Assembly: GCF_025399195.1 (NCBI RefSeq)
Contig: NW_026252107.1
Location: 186,001-250,000, forward strand
From: Umbelopsis ramanniana AG
Taxonomy: Eukaryota > Mucoromycota > Umbelopsidomycetes > Umbelopsidales > Umbelopsidaceae
Direction: 5' to 3'
Length of the DNA: 64,000 nucleotides
Shown here piece by piece: positions 1 through 10,356 of this stretch. Both the position numbers and the translations under genes were made by a program. The stretch's first letter is position 1, and every line of letters starts with the position of its first letter. Below the pieces are notes generated by a model. It ran no database searches and was not told where the DNA came from. It was given only the letters and a program-made list of their open reading frames with translations.

Positions 1-164
1 AGCAAAGGTATACCTCCTTTCTCGTTTGCAAGTTCGTTTATTATGACCATCTGCTAAACCTGATGACAATATAGGCACGCCAAGGCATGAAGCATATCCT
101 CCAGATGATCCGAGAAAAGCGTCTACGTGAACGTATGGGCTTCATGCAGCCTCAAACTGCTTGA
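1..164 (+). CDS. Possible 3' end of a gene cut by the left edge
   Basis: Bases 1-7 could end one exon, followed by an intron at 8-74 with donor GTATAC, branch-like CTAAAC and acceptor ATATAG. A last exon at 75-164 would then encode 30 codons including the stop. The predicted tail is basic and probably helical (it includes MIREKRLRERMGF). I do not recognise the protein. Support is limited to the good splice signals and the open frame, because the rest of the gene lies outside the window. A competing open frame exists on the minus strand here, so this is weakly held. Confidence 0.3.
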
Positions 165-510
165 ATCTTCGAGGCCAATTCCCAACTCCAACACTTGTGA
201 AAAATAACTCTCCCCTCAACCTAACCTGTACATATTCCACAAAAATTGCCCCTTCCGCCTACATTGAACCTCGTTTTTTCTTTGACCACTCCTGCGTTCG
301 ATGTTCTCTTCAATATTCCCTTGAGCCAATTGGCACTCTTTGTGGAAGTCTAATGTAGCCTTTGTAACTTGCCAGTCAATCTATTGGCAAACGTACACCA
401 CAATCTCAAAAAATAAAATAAAGCACAGTATTCAAATTATGATGGTGACATTTGGATTTTATTATTCTTGGTGCTGGATGCCGGCCGGTATATCTTTTAA
501 TGAAATGGTC
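165..510. other. Intergenic, no gene recognised
   Basis: This stretch lies between the possible left-edge gene and the BUD32 stop codon. The open frames in it are short and resemble no family I know. It probably holds the 3' untranslated regions of two convergent genes. Confidence 0.5.
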
Positions 511-1394
511 TTAACCCAGCATGCTTCGCTTTCTTCCTCGTAATCTCACTAGCATAGACCAAAAAAATAAAGTGCTCAGTATCAGAAAGGTTTGCTGGAT
601 AATAAGATTGACACCTCCTGAAAATATCCCAATTACCTTCTTCTAACTTGCTTAGTGTAGGTTTTGCTTGCTTGCAGTGTGTTTTATAGCTTGTCAGGAT
701 GCGTTCGAACTGCAAGACAATCAGTCAGTATGCAAAAACTGACGGCATCAAGCCGAAAGTAAATTCACTCTCTCAAGTACACGTACCAATGCTTCAGTCT
801 GTGGATGTGTACTTGAAAATGCTCGCTCCAGAACATACAGGTCGACTGCTTTATCTTCAGGTAGTTTCGAGACGTAGCTTAAACCGAAATCAATAATGAC
901 CAATGAAGCGTTGTTATCTCGCAGCATTAAGTTCGAGGTCGTCAAATCCCCATGCACAACGTCTACATCATGCATTTTTGCAAGGGCAGCTCCAATGGCA
1001 TCTGCTAGGACGTCTGTGTCTGCCTTTCCTTCAATTATGATATCTTTGAGTATTCGTCCCAAAATTCGCTCCATGTAGATAGTGGCGGCTTCTGGGTCGA
1101 CTAGGTACAATGCTGGGGTATCGATACCGGCCTTTCTGCATCGAAATAGGCACCTTGCTTCTTGTGATACTCGTCTATGTGTCAACTGCTTGTCGAGAAC
1201 TGGATGTCGGTACGTCTTACTGAATCGTTCCTTCACAATGCAGCCATTGGGATTTGTAAGGAAAGGCTTGAGCTCATAAACGCGCTGTAAATATAGCCGT
1301 TAATCGAATGGAGGAGAGAGGGTCAAACCAACATGTAAGAACTTGGACCTACAGCCTCTGCGCCTTGCTTTATCAAGACTGCTGAATCGATCAT
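511..1394 (-). CDS. BUD32: KEOPS/EKC complex kinase-ATPase Bud32 (PRPK)
   Basis: Bud32 is the small kinase-like ATPase of the KEOPS complex, which makes the t6A modification on tRNAs in the cytosol and nucleus. Four exons (1394-1353, 1284-787, 709-637, 548-511) give 216 residues, slightly shorter than yeast (261) or human (253). The start is the ATG just before the LIKQGAEA strand, which is the usual family N-terminus after a variable leader. Visible motifs are KQGAEARVYELKP, the helix EARCLFRCRKAGI, the catalytic HGDLTTSN, the metal-binding DFGLS and the diagnostic basic tail VRLRGRKRSMLG. Introns 1 and 2 are phase 0 and intron 3 is phase 1. The tail exon is only 38 bp and was found by looking for the expected C-terminus. 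The gene shares its strand with the neighbouring reductase, 171 bp upstream. The family call is very secure. Confidence 0.95.
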
Positions 1395-1565
1395 TCTCGG
1401 ACGTGAACAATCAGTTGGATACTCTGTTCTGTGAAAATTGCTGCAGTGAATCAAGGGTCAAAGGCAAGTCACAGGCAAATTCATTCTGGCTGAGCACTTT
1501 TGCAGCACCATATCATATTTTATTTTCATACGAGAATTTCATATACATACGCCAGCTACAATTTA

Positions 1566-2925
1566 TCAATGATTCAAGGCTTTCATACCGTCTTCGGGGT
1601 AGCGTTCTCCAGAAACTTGGAAGGTCACTGCTGTATTGCGGATTTCATTCACCTCTGCCTTAGAAAGTTGTATAGCACCGCCAGCAGCATTATCCAAAAG
1701 ATACTTCTCTTTGCGAGTTCCAGGAATGACAAAAATATCATCGCCTATTACATTAGTCAATTCAGCTTGTTAGTCTCTATCTCTTTTCTTCATGGCCATA
1801 ACAAATCGGCTGTATAATTTACCCTGAGCAAGTAACCACGCAAGCGTAAGCTGCGCAGCTGTAACGTTTTTCTTCTCGGCAAAAGCCTTGATGTTATCAG
1901 CGAGTTTAAGATTTTTGGTGAAGTTTTCGCCCTGGAAGCGAGGATTGGTGCGACGCCAGTCATCCGCTTCCAAATCATCGAAATGTCTGATATTGCCAGC
2001 GAGGAAACCTCGTCCTAACGGAGAATAGGCGACAATTGACACACCAAGCTCCCGACAAGCTTGGAGTAATCCATTTTTCTCGATGTCCAGAGTCCACGGG
2101 CTAGAAACACAAATCAGTCCGGTGTGAACGACATTAGATTATCCATATCAAGCCCCACCTTACCTGTACTCAACTTGGACGGCAGCAATGGGATGAACCT
2201 TGTAGGCGCGACGAAGTGTATCTGCAGAACACTCAGACAGCCCAAGATACTTGACCTTTCCTTTTTCGACCAGTTTGGCCATGGCGCCCACGGTTTCTTC
2301 AATGGGTCTAAAGACAAGCTACATGAGCACAACTGCATAACGCTCGAGAACGAATCTTTCACTATATACATACGTGTTGGGGTCAATACGATGGGAATAG
2401 TACAAGTCGATATAATCAGTTCCCAATCGCTCCAAAGATGCGTCGCACGCCTTTGTTAAATATTCTGGTGAACCGTTGATCTTGGTGGTTGGTCCTGAGC
2501 GGTCAATAGCAAATTTTGTAGCGAGAAACACCTCCTGTCTTCTATCCTTGAGCACTTTGGAGATAATCTTCTCACTATGACCCATTCCGTAGATATCTGG
2601 TTGTGGATTATAGCAAATCAATAACCTTGCATGGACTTACAAACGTAGTCCTCAACTCATTACCTGCGGTATCCCAAAAGTTACATCCGATCTCCAGAGC
2701 CTTGTTGAGTAAGCGAATGCTATTGTCGTCGTCAACACTTCCGTAGACACCGGGAGCCTAAGTGCCGGACAAATTAAAACCACACAATATTCTCAGTTCT
2801 CGTGCCGAAAAACCAATGTTTAAACGGCGTCAACCTACCAAACTCATGCACCCAAGGCCAACAGCTGACGTTTTGACACCGGTCTTTCCGATTTCACGCT
2901 GAGGAATCATAAGCGGAATAGACAT
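1566..2925 (-). CDS. Aldo/keto reductase A (yakC/pyridoxal reductase-like)
   Basis: This is a predicted cytosolic NADPH-dependent aldo/keto reductase; the natural substrate cannot be read from sequence. Six exons (2925-2839, 2757-2664, 2596-2374, 2307-2164, 2100-1823, 1744-1566) give 334 residues, normal for a TIM-barrel AKR of the yakC or auxin-induced-protein type. The catalytic tetrad is visible as D58 and Y63 (WDTADIYG), K88 (LATKF) and H129 (DLYYSHR). The NADPH-binding C-terminal loop reads [15 protein letters not shown]. The start is the first ATG of the frame, directly before the conserved [14 protein letters not shown]. It is head to head with copy B, and their start codons are 271 bp apart. 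Exon lengths match copy B exactly, so the two arose by duplication. Confidence 0.93.
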
Positions 2926-3196
2926 GTTTGATAGTTTTGACGAATACAAGAAGAAAAACAAAGCTATGTTTGGTTTCGGTACGAACAAATCTTTGCGTGT
3001 GGGCCGCGTCATCGACAATCTGGGATCGCCAGGTTTAACCGAACTCCGAAATCGCCTCGACAGCCACTGGCCAAATTAAATGGCTGCGTGGTGGAATAAT
3101 GAAGTTGATTTTGGATGACGCGGCAGCACGCAAGGAGTTTTCGATGTATATATACCATGTATTGAATGGTCGATATGATATTTGACAAAATCAATT
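2926..3196. promoter_or_regulatory. Shared divergent promoter of reductases A and B
   Basis: These 271 bp separate the start codons of two head-to-head aldo/keto reductase genes and must contain both promoters and 5' leaders. A TATATATA-like stretch lies at about 3146-3153, roughly 45 bp before the copy B start codon. No specific regulator site can be named. Confidence 0.5.
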
Positions 3197-4578
3197 ATGT
3201 CTCTACCTTTAAGTATTCCTCAACGCGAAATTGGAAAGACCGGTGTCAAAACATCGGCTGTTGGCCTTGGATGTATGAGTTTGGTAAGTCAGATCTGTCT
3301 ATAAATTTTCTCGTTTATCATGGGAATAAAAGAAGTAATAAGCATTTGAATTTATTCCTGACTTAGGCTCCTGGCGTTTACGGGACTGTGGATGACGATA
3401 ACAGCATCCAATTACTCAACAAAGCACTGGACATTGGGTGTAATTTCTGGGATACAGCAGGTGCGTGAATCACGATCAATCTAACAATGTATTCGCACAA
3501 TGCAAGTCCTCAACAACAGTCTAATATTGCTCATTATAGATATTTATGGCATGGGCCATAGCGAGAAAGTCATCTTCAAGGTACTCAAGGATCGCAGGCA
3601 GGATATTTTCTTGGCTACTAAGTTTGCTGTGGATTTCAGCTCAGGTACTATTAGAATCAACGGATCCCCCGAATACGTCGCCAAGGCTTGTCAGGCATCC
3701 TTAGAGAGGCTGGGAACAGATTACATTGACTTGTACTATATGCACCGCATGGATCCATCCACGTAAGTCCTTGCTGCAAATATGTAAGTTGAATATCGCC
3801 CACGATTAATTTACTCAACATCACGTTTGTGTAGACCCATTGAAAAAACTGTAGGAGCTCTGGCCAAGTTAGTCGAGCAAGGAAAGATCAAGTATATTGG
3901 ACTATCGGAATGCTCAGCAAACACACTTCGCCGAGCACACAAAGTGCATCCCATTACTGCTGTGCAGATGGAGTATAGGTAGGACAAGAGATAATGAATG
4001 AACTTACTATACTTGGTTTGCTCGGTACTAACATTGTATCAACAGCCCATGGACTCTGGATATTGAAAAGAACAATGTCTTGGAAACTTGCAGAGAACTT
4101 GGTATCTCTGTAGTCGCCTATTCACCTTTAGGCCGTGGCTTCCTCGCAGGTAACATCAGGAATTTTGAGGAGTTAGATGCCGACGACTACCGTAGAGGCA
4201 ACCCTCGTTTCCAAGGCGAAAACTTCTACAAGAATCTTGAGCTCGCTGATAGCATCAAGGCTGTTGCCGAGAAGAAAAGTGTTACAGCTGCACAAGTTAC
4301 CCTTGCATGGCTACTTGCTCAAGGTAAGAAAAAAAAATAGCAGATGCTTTCATTTTTACGGTGACAAAAGGGATTGAGTCTAACTTGTGACATTTACAGG
4401 CGATAATATCTTTGTTATCCCTGGAACTCGCAAAGAAAAGTATCTTCTCGAAAATGCCGCTGGTGGAAGTCTTCAACTGAAGAAAGAAGAGTTGGATCAA
4501 ATCCGAACATTGGCAGATTCATTCCAACCTGCTGGTGCACGATATGATGAAATGGGAATGTATTCCTTAGATCTATAG
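3197..4578 (+). CDS. Aldo/keto reductase B (yakC/pyridoxal reductase-like)
   Basis: This is the second intact copy of the NADPH-dependent aldo/keto reductase. Exons are 3197-3283, 3367-3460, 3540-3762, 3835-3978, 4046-4323 and 4400-4578, giving 334 residues. Each exon has the same length and phase as in copy A, while intron sequences have diverged. The tetrad D58, Y63, K88 and H129 is intact (WDTADIYG, LATKF, LYYMHR), and the cofactor loop [15 protein letters not shown] is present. It starts at the ATG before [15 protein letters not shown]. It converges on copy C, leaving a 584 bp gap between stop codons. All three copies look functional, so they may differ in substrate or expression. The specific reaction is not inferable. 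Confidence 0.93.
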
Positions 4579-5162
4579 AGGCTCAATAGTCAACGTAAAG
4601 ATATTACTTTCCAGTTAGAATAGGATCTGAAACTTGCCATAAACGAAGCTGATTTCTCTAGTCGTCAATAAGCGCAAATATGTATTTCGGTTTGCATGTT
4701 GAAGATATACAACGTTGAGCTAGGTGTTAGTGCTGTGGGATTTGTGACTCGATTACCACTTTACGAGAGTTATAGCAGAAGTAGAGACTTGTCAAATCTC
4801 TGAAGTAAGATTTTTATTATTTATATTCTTCATTGTCATCTCGAAAAAAAATTGGAATGATTTACATGCGTCCATTCACGGAGAAATATCGTATGGGACG
4901 TTTGTATGATTCATCTTCATAGTAAAATTAGTATACATATTACACAACAGGTTGTCTTTTCTTCATATCTTCATACACATACAGATTAGGTCAGATTGGT
5001 TTCATGTAAGTAGTTGTAATGATCAAATAATTATGCATATTTTCGATGGCTATGGTGGGATATACGTGGGATCTTTTATTATCAAGTTACTGCTCCCATC
5101 CTAAAGAGATCTTTTTTTTTTTGAAAGAAAAAAATAAGAAAAATCTTGATAGTCACTAGAAT
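4579..5162. other. Gap between convergent reductase genes
   Basis: This is an AT-rich stretch between the stop codons of two convergent aldo/keto reductase genes. It holds homopolymer A/T runs and no supported gene, and is probably 3' untranslated sequence for both. Confidence 0.6.
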
Positions 5163-6519
5163 CTAACGATTCAACATATCCATTCCATATTGATCATAGC
5201 GATCACCTGAAGGCTGGAATGCTTCTGAAAGAGTTCGGATTTGATTCAAGTCTTCTTTCGAGAGCTGAAGGCTACCAGATGCAGCATTATCAACCAGATA
5301 TTTCTCTCTACGAGTTCCAGGAATAACAAAAATATCGTCGCCTGTACAAGTCAGATCGCACACGTTAGTGTTTCAGGATGCCTTTTCGTTTCATTATAAG
5401 AGTCAATAATCGCCAGGTTTCTTTTACCTTGAGCAAGTAGCCAGGCAAGTGTAACCTGTGCAGCTGACACACCCTTCTTTTCGGCAACTTCCTTAATGCT
5501 ATCAGCAAGTTTAAGATTTTTGGCAAAGTTCTCTCCCTTAAACCGAGGGTTGCTTCGACGCCAGTCCTTCTCTTCCAAATCATCAATTGATCTGTAATTG
5601 CCAGTAAGGAAGCCACGACCCAAAGGTGAATAGGCAACAATGGAAATACCAAGTTCGCGACATGTTTTCAACACCTCATTCTTTTCAATGTCCAGTGTCC
5701 ATGGGCTGTTTTGGTTATGTTAACACAAATTAAATTGCAACACCACAGATTCCACCAACCATTTCCTACCTGTATTCGATCTGCACTGCAGTAATGGGAT
5801 GCACTTTGTGTGCACGACGGAGAGTTTCCGCAGAGCATTCAGATAGACCAAGATACTTGACCTTTCCCTCCTCAACCAACTTAGCCATGGCACTTACGCT
5901 TTCTTCAATTGGTCTGAAATCAGATCGTTGAGTAAATCACGTATGGCAGGATTCAAACTCCGTATTGCGTCCTTACGTGGATGGATCCATACGATGCATG
6001 TAGTATAAGTCGATGTAGTCGGTTCCCAGTCTCTCTAGAGATCCAGCACAAGCTTTCGCGATGTATTCAGGAGATCCGTTGATTTTGCCTGAGCTGACGT
6101 CAAATGCAAACTTCGTAGCCAAAAACACCTCCGCTCTTCGATCTTTGATGACTTTGGAGATGAGCCTCTCGCTATAGCCGTCTGCTCCATAGATATCTAC
6201 AGTAGAAGCCAGTGAGTCCTAGTTATGAAACATGCACTACCGTTTTCGCTCCACCCACCTGCTGTGTCCCAAAAGTTACATCCAATCTCCAAGGCTGTGT
6301 TGAGCAACTGAATGCTCTCGGCATCATCAACTTTTCCGTATACTCCTGGGGCCTGAAATTTGTTGCATTGATTAGACCTTTTAGAACTATTCCGACTGCT
6401 TATGCCAGTTGTATAGTCCGTTTATAGCTTACCAAATTCATGCATCCGAGGCCAACGACGGATGTTTTGACACCGGTCTTTCCAATTTCACGCTGAGGAA
6501 TATTAATAGGCAAAGACAT
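5163..6519 (-). CDS. Aldo/keto reductase C (yakC/pyridoxal reductase-like)
   Basis: This is the third intact copy of the reductase. Exons are 6519-6433, 6352-6259, 6196-5977, 5913-5770, 5705-5428 and 5341-5163, giving 333 residues. All exon lengths equal those of copies A and B except exon 3, which is three bases shorter because of two small compensating indels: [11 protein letters not shown] in place of [10 protein letters not shown], and a shorter loop before INGSPEY. The tetrad residues are still present in WDTADIYG, LATKF and LYYMHR. The C-terminal [15 protein letters not shown] loop binds the NADPH phosphate in relatives. A decayed copy lies upstream in the same orientation, so this end of the array looks like a direct tandem duplication. 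Confidence 0.93.
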
Positions 6520-6894
6520 GATCGTTTCTACTTGTGGATATCGAAGAGAGAAAGCGCCAAGGACTTGTAACTCGGCGTTAATATAATCCTTGGGTGTGGG
6601 TCGACGCGTCATCTGCGCTTGCACATTTTGGAGCGGAGGAAACACACAGGCTGGGAATCTCCGCCTTGGAGAAATTCTTAATGGCTGCTAATCAGTGGAT
6701 GCACACCTGATGAGGACTAGTTAACTACAATTTTTGAAAGAGGTCGTGTGGCAAAGAATGCTATGCCAAACAGCAACGGGTCTTGCTATACCTCATGAAC
6801 AGTGTCAATAGTATACTTCTCATGTCTGATGATGAAATCGTTACTGTCTCATTTTGGTTCAAATAAATCAAAGGATCCCTGCGAAAAATCCTCG
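6520..6894. other. Upstream region of reductase C
   Basis: This stretch separates the start codon of reductase C from the 3' end of the decayed fourth copy. It presumably holds the promoter of copy C. No gene or clear regulatory motif was recognised. Confidence 0.5.
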
Positions 6895-7715
6895 GGTTTG
6901 CGCCTGGCAGGCTTGCAAGATTTTAAAAGAGGGCGGATGAGGCACAGGCTCTTCTTTTCTGCGAGCTTGAAAGTTGCAACCATTCTACATCATTTTTCAC
7001 TAAGCGAGCGGCAGAAGTACAAATTGACACTTTTCTTTGCCAGTTCCAGAGATTAAGCAAAGTGTCATGGTTTACATCATAACTGTAAAACAAAAAAGAA
7101 TTTGTTCTATAACCCATTTCGAGGTTACCATGATTGGCGGGTGCATTTACAACTATGTTTAGTCACTTAAGCTAAGCAAATCGCCATGCGAAGTTTCGGG
7201 CACAGCTGTAGTGATCTGTCCGATATGGAGAGTCCATGGGCCATTGCTGTTGCATCAGCCTTCAAACTAACTTTTGCCCGCCTTGAGATCCCTATTAGCT
7301 ATTTCCAACCTAATTCTATGCGTAAGGCTGTACTTTTATTCATAGGACACTACCTAGACCTATAATGAAAAACTTGCCAGCAGGAATCGGATGATTTAGG
7401 ATTCAGATTTTTCAAGCTAACAGATTAGACTTTTTTTTATCATGATCATTATACTAACCTGCGCCAGCCAGAATTACATCCACTTTTCAGAGCTCCTTTA
7501 TGAAAGAATGGTAGCCGTCAGCACTCCTACACTTTATGTTATATTGCGCCTACGTTCCCATCAACAAAATCTAACTTATAAAGATGGTGCAGTCCAAAAA
7601 TCCATTCCTGATACGCCTGATAATTGAACATCGGACTTTCGCGCTGAGAAGTAATGCACGTACCCGGTTTTCCATTTCGCAGAAAAACAGCTGGCTGTGC
7701 GTCCAACATGTTGAA
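6895..7715 (-). pseudogene. Decayed fourth aldo/keto reductase copy
   Basis: Collinear, degraded similarity to the neighbouring reductases is visible by eye on the minus strand. An exon 1-like block lies at about 7650-7715, with an ATG at 7709 and a mutated version of the GKTGVKTS region. An exon 2-like block at about 7582-7610 resembles GCNFWDTA, and a stretch at 7222-7242 resembles the exon 5 start (CCCATGGACTCT). The longest match is exon 6-like, at about 6895-7070, sharing blocks such as AGTTCCAG, TCTTCTTT and GAAAGTTG. The reading frame is broken: the SGTGKEK loop and the following LQLS segment are in different frames. Exons 3 and 4 are barely detectable and spacing is compressed, implying deletions. 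No functional product is expected. This is a by-eye alignment without a computed score. Confidence 0.62.
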
Positions 7716-8529
7716 GCGTTTTAGGCAGTATATAAATGAAGAGCAACATGACTTGTCTAGCATGCATCTTTGTAAAATGAATGAGGAATGAAACACAATG
7801 TATCTTCGATCGTATGAAAGACCGGTGCGGGTCAAAGCGTTGCTGAGTGTACTATACGTCATATTACGTCTGCTCAGGCAGTCAAGGCGACAAAATATCA
7901 CGCACAAGAAGGGCATTTCTCGATAGGAACCAAAGCAGTAATGAGTAGCCTGGTGAAGACAACGGCCCTGGCGCCGATAAGCACGCAACCGCGATTTCCC
8001 GGAAGGCAAAGAAAAGTTACGTGAGCGTTTTGTTAAGTTGGCTGAGGCAAGGAAGTAGATGGTCTGGCCAACCCGAATGTAAATGGCCAGTTGACTGAAA
8101 AATTAGAGCCAGTTACATGACTGATATCGGCAGCATCGCTGAAACCAGAAAATGCCTGGGTCTCCCCCCCCCCAACGCCCCAGATAATCACACCAAGTTC
8201 CCAATTTTTTTTTTTTTGTTTGTTTGGAAACAGAAATGTTATTTTCTTGTAATTTCATAATTATCAAAGTTCCCTTACAATATGCTGATGAAGAGAGCGA
8301 AAGTACGATTGAAAAGAAAAAAGGACATATGGTGTAAAGCAGAAAATTTTCTTATAAAAAAAAGGGGGGAGCTTGAGAGGAATTTGTGTGCAGTGGGGAA
8401 TGTGAATTATAAAGAAGGGAAAAAAAAAATACAGCCAAAGAAAAAGGTTAAAAGGTCTTCGAGTTCGGTTCAGAAAGGGGGGGAGGAAGAGTTTATGTAC
8501 AATGAATTTTAGCGTCTCTTTTGCTACAT
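7716..8529. other. Gene-poor spacer with homopolymer runs
   Basis: This is the spacer between the decayed reductase and the bZIP gene. It includes a C run near 8164-8174, a T run near 8207-8217 and a purine-rich stretch at about 8280-8490 that is probably the bZIP 3' untranslated region. A long minus-strand open frame covering 7539-8009 overlaps the decayed reductase and is not supported as a gene. Confidence 0.5.
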
Positions 8530-9907
8530 CTAGCATGCGGCAACATTCCACCAACGGAAGCTTGATCCTTTTTCGCCCAAGGAAGACATTATGACAGTGT
8601 CATAAAGGTATTCCATGTAAGCTGGGGAGATGGTAGTAGGAGCAGGATCTACACGGCAGTTGGACCAAGATGGTTTTTGGAGGTTATCCATTAGCATGAA
8701 AGTCGCAATGCTTGAAACAATATATTGCGCCACAGTATTGAACAACATATCATCTGGCTTAATATCTTGTTTCAAAATCTGTTCCACGTTCCATGTCGGT
8801 ATGACAGCATTAGACACAAGGATGCGCGTATCTTGACGATATGTATCGATAGCCTTGCTACCAGTGATACTGATATCTTTGTTGAGGTTGATTCTAGGGG
8901 AACTGATTCGGCTGCTGGAGGATGTAGAAGCGTTGGAGGAGTTGGAAGCGGTACGCACCAAATCGGATGAGGTGGGAGGGGACGGAGGGGATGCCATGTG
9001 TTGAGTGGCAAGGAGTTGATTTTGGCGGCGCAAAGAATCCACCTCAGCCTTGAGGCAAATATTTTCATTCTCTACCGTGGATAGCTTTTCAAACAGCTGA
9101 TCGGCATAGGATTTGTGCTCTTGTACTTGAGCTTCAAGCGTGGAGATATATTCTAATAAAGGGGTCAAAGCATGTGTTATTGAAAAAATTCAGAGCACGC
9201 AATCGCTTCTCATACCACTTACCCTTTCTTCGTACTCTAAAATTACGCGCAGATATCTTATTTCGAAGTTGTCTTCTTTCCTTGGGAGTCATTTTCTTGA
9301 TATCTTCAGGTGAGTGGATTTCTTCATCAGAGTCATAATCCATCTTAGAATTACGACGGCCAAATGATGGGCTGGTTCTCTCAGGTGTTAGCCTGAAATC
9401 TTCTGAACTAGCCGGCTTGTCTTCCTCTTGCTTAATGGTAAGCTTATCAGGAGACACGGTGGTGATGGGAGCGGTTTCGGCGGTGTCGACTTCGATTCCC
9501 AGCTGAGTCTCAGATGGTGTCACAGTCGACATGGAAGCTGACTGTTGCTGTTGTTGCTGTTGCAAAGCCAGTTGTTTCTTTGCCGCTTCGATGAGAAGCT
9601 TTATCTGCTCAGTAGAAGGAAAGCTTGGCGGTAAGGCAGGCTTATCCACCTTCACTTCACTAGCAGGGGCGGTGGTGTCCATGGCAGGTTGTTCTTCAGC
9701 TTTGATAGTAGATTCTACTTGTGAAGATTGAATGTCTAAAGCATCTAAGTCTGGGTCGGTGACAATATCTTGCGACATAAAATCAGGCTCAAACGTGGAG
9801 TCCATATAGTAGAAAGGGTCAGAGGTGTCGAAAGATTCATCCTTGATATCCGTGGTGGAACTGTGAGAGTTCAACCAGTCCATATCAACAAATTCGTCAA
9901 GTTCCAT
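8530..9907 (-). CDS. bZIP transcription factor with polyglutamine tract
   Basis: This is a predicted nuclear DNA-binding regulator. Two exons (9907-9223 and 9152-8530) joined by a phase-1 intron give 435 residues. The intron falls exactly between the basic region (KERRQLRNKISARNFRVRRK, about residues 209-228) and the leucine zipper (EYISTLEAQVQEH, about 229-270). The basic-region core NxxxARNFRxR is intact. The N-terminal half is acidic and Pro/Ser-rich with a run of seven or more Gln near residue 120 and is probably an activation domain. The C-terminal region (NTVAQYIVSSIATFMLMDNL) looks helical and may be a dimerisation or partner-binding segment. I cannot assign it to a named fungal bZIP class. 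It is divergently transcribed from APL6 across about 450 bp. Confidence 0.9.
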
Positions 9908-10356
9908 AATTCCAATGAGAGAGAAGAGATGAGAGAGAAAGAAAGGGAAAAATGAGTGTGGAAAAATCGTCTGACTGAAGCTGGCTTTGGAATTGAGGAA
10001 GACGGCACAGCAACAACACCGGAAAGGTGTGATTGCGTATAAAAGGGGGTTGGAGTGGGGGTAAAGGACAACAAAGGGTCTTGTTCTTTATTGACTTTTT
10101 GTTAAAGTGCGCATGTATTTTTATTATTTGTTCAGTAACTTTTTCACTTCTTCTACGGTGCTTTTCGCATATGTTAGTAATGTTGCGTGCTCCTGGAAAT
10201 TGCTGGAAAGTTGCGCAAGAAAAAAAAAAAGGTCTGGGCTGATCAAAGCATGACGTGGCTGCGACATTTTTATGAGAGAAATACTGTTTGTTGCTCAAAT
10301 GGAGTGGGTTGAGTTTGAAGTGCGCGAGAGTCGGTTGCTGCTTGGAATCGTCCACA
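9908..10356. promoter_or_regulatory. Divergent promoter between bZIP gene and APL6
   Basis: This 449 bp stretch between two start codons must hold both promoters. A canonical TATAAAAG lies at about 10038-10045 on the plus strand, about 310 bp before the APL6 start codon. Pyrimidine-rich runs and a poly-A run near 10210-10221 are present. An open minus-strand frame across this stretch (9897-10355) looks like chance. Confidence 0.45.

Noticed and set aside
7539-8009. 156-residue minus-strand open frame
   Set aside because: Its right-hand readable part is explained by the decayed reductase exons 1 and 2, and the rest shows no domain.
9897-10355. 152-residue minus-strand frame across the bZIP/APL6 promoter
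   Set aside because: It overlaps the leaders of both genes and its composition is low-complexity; no domain.
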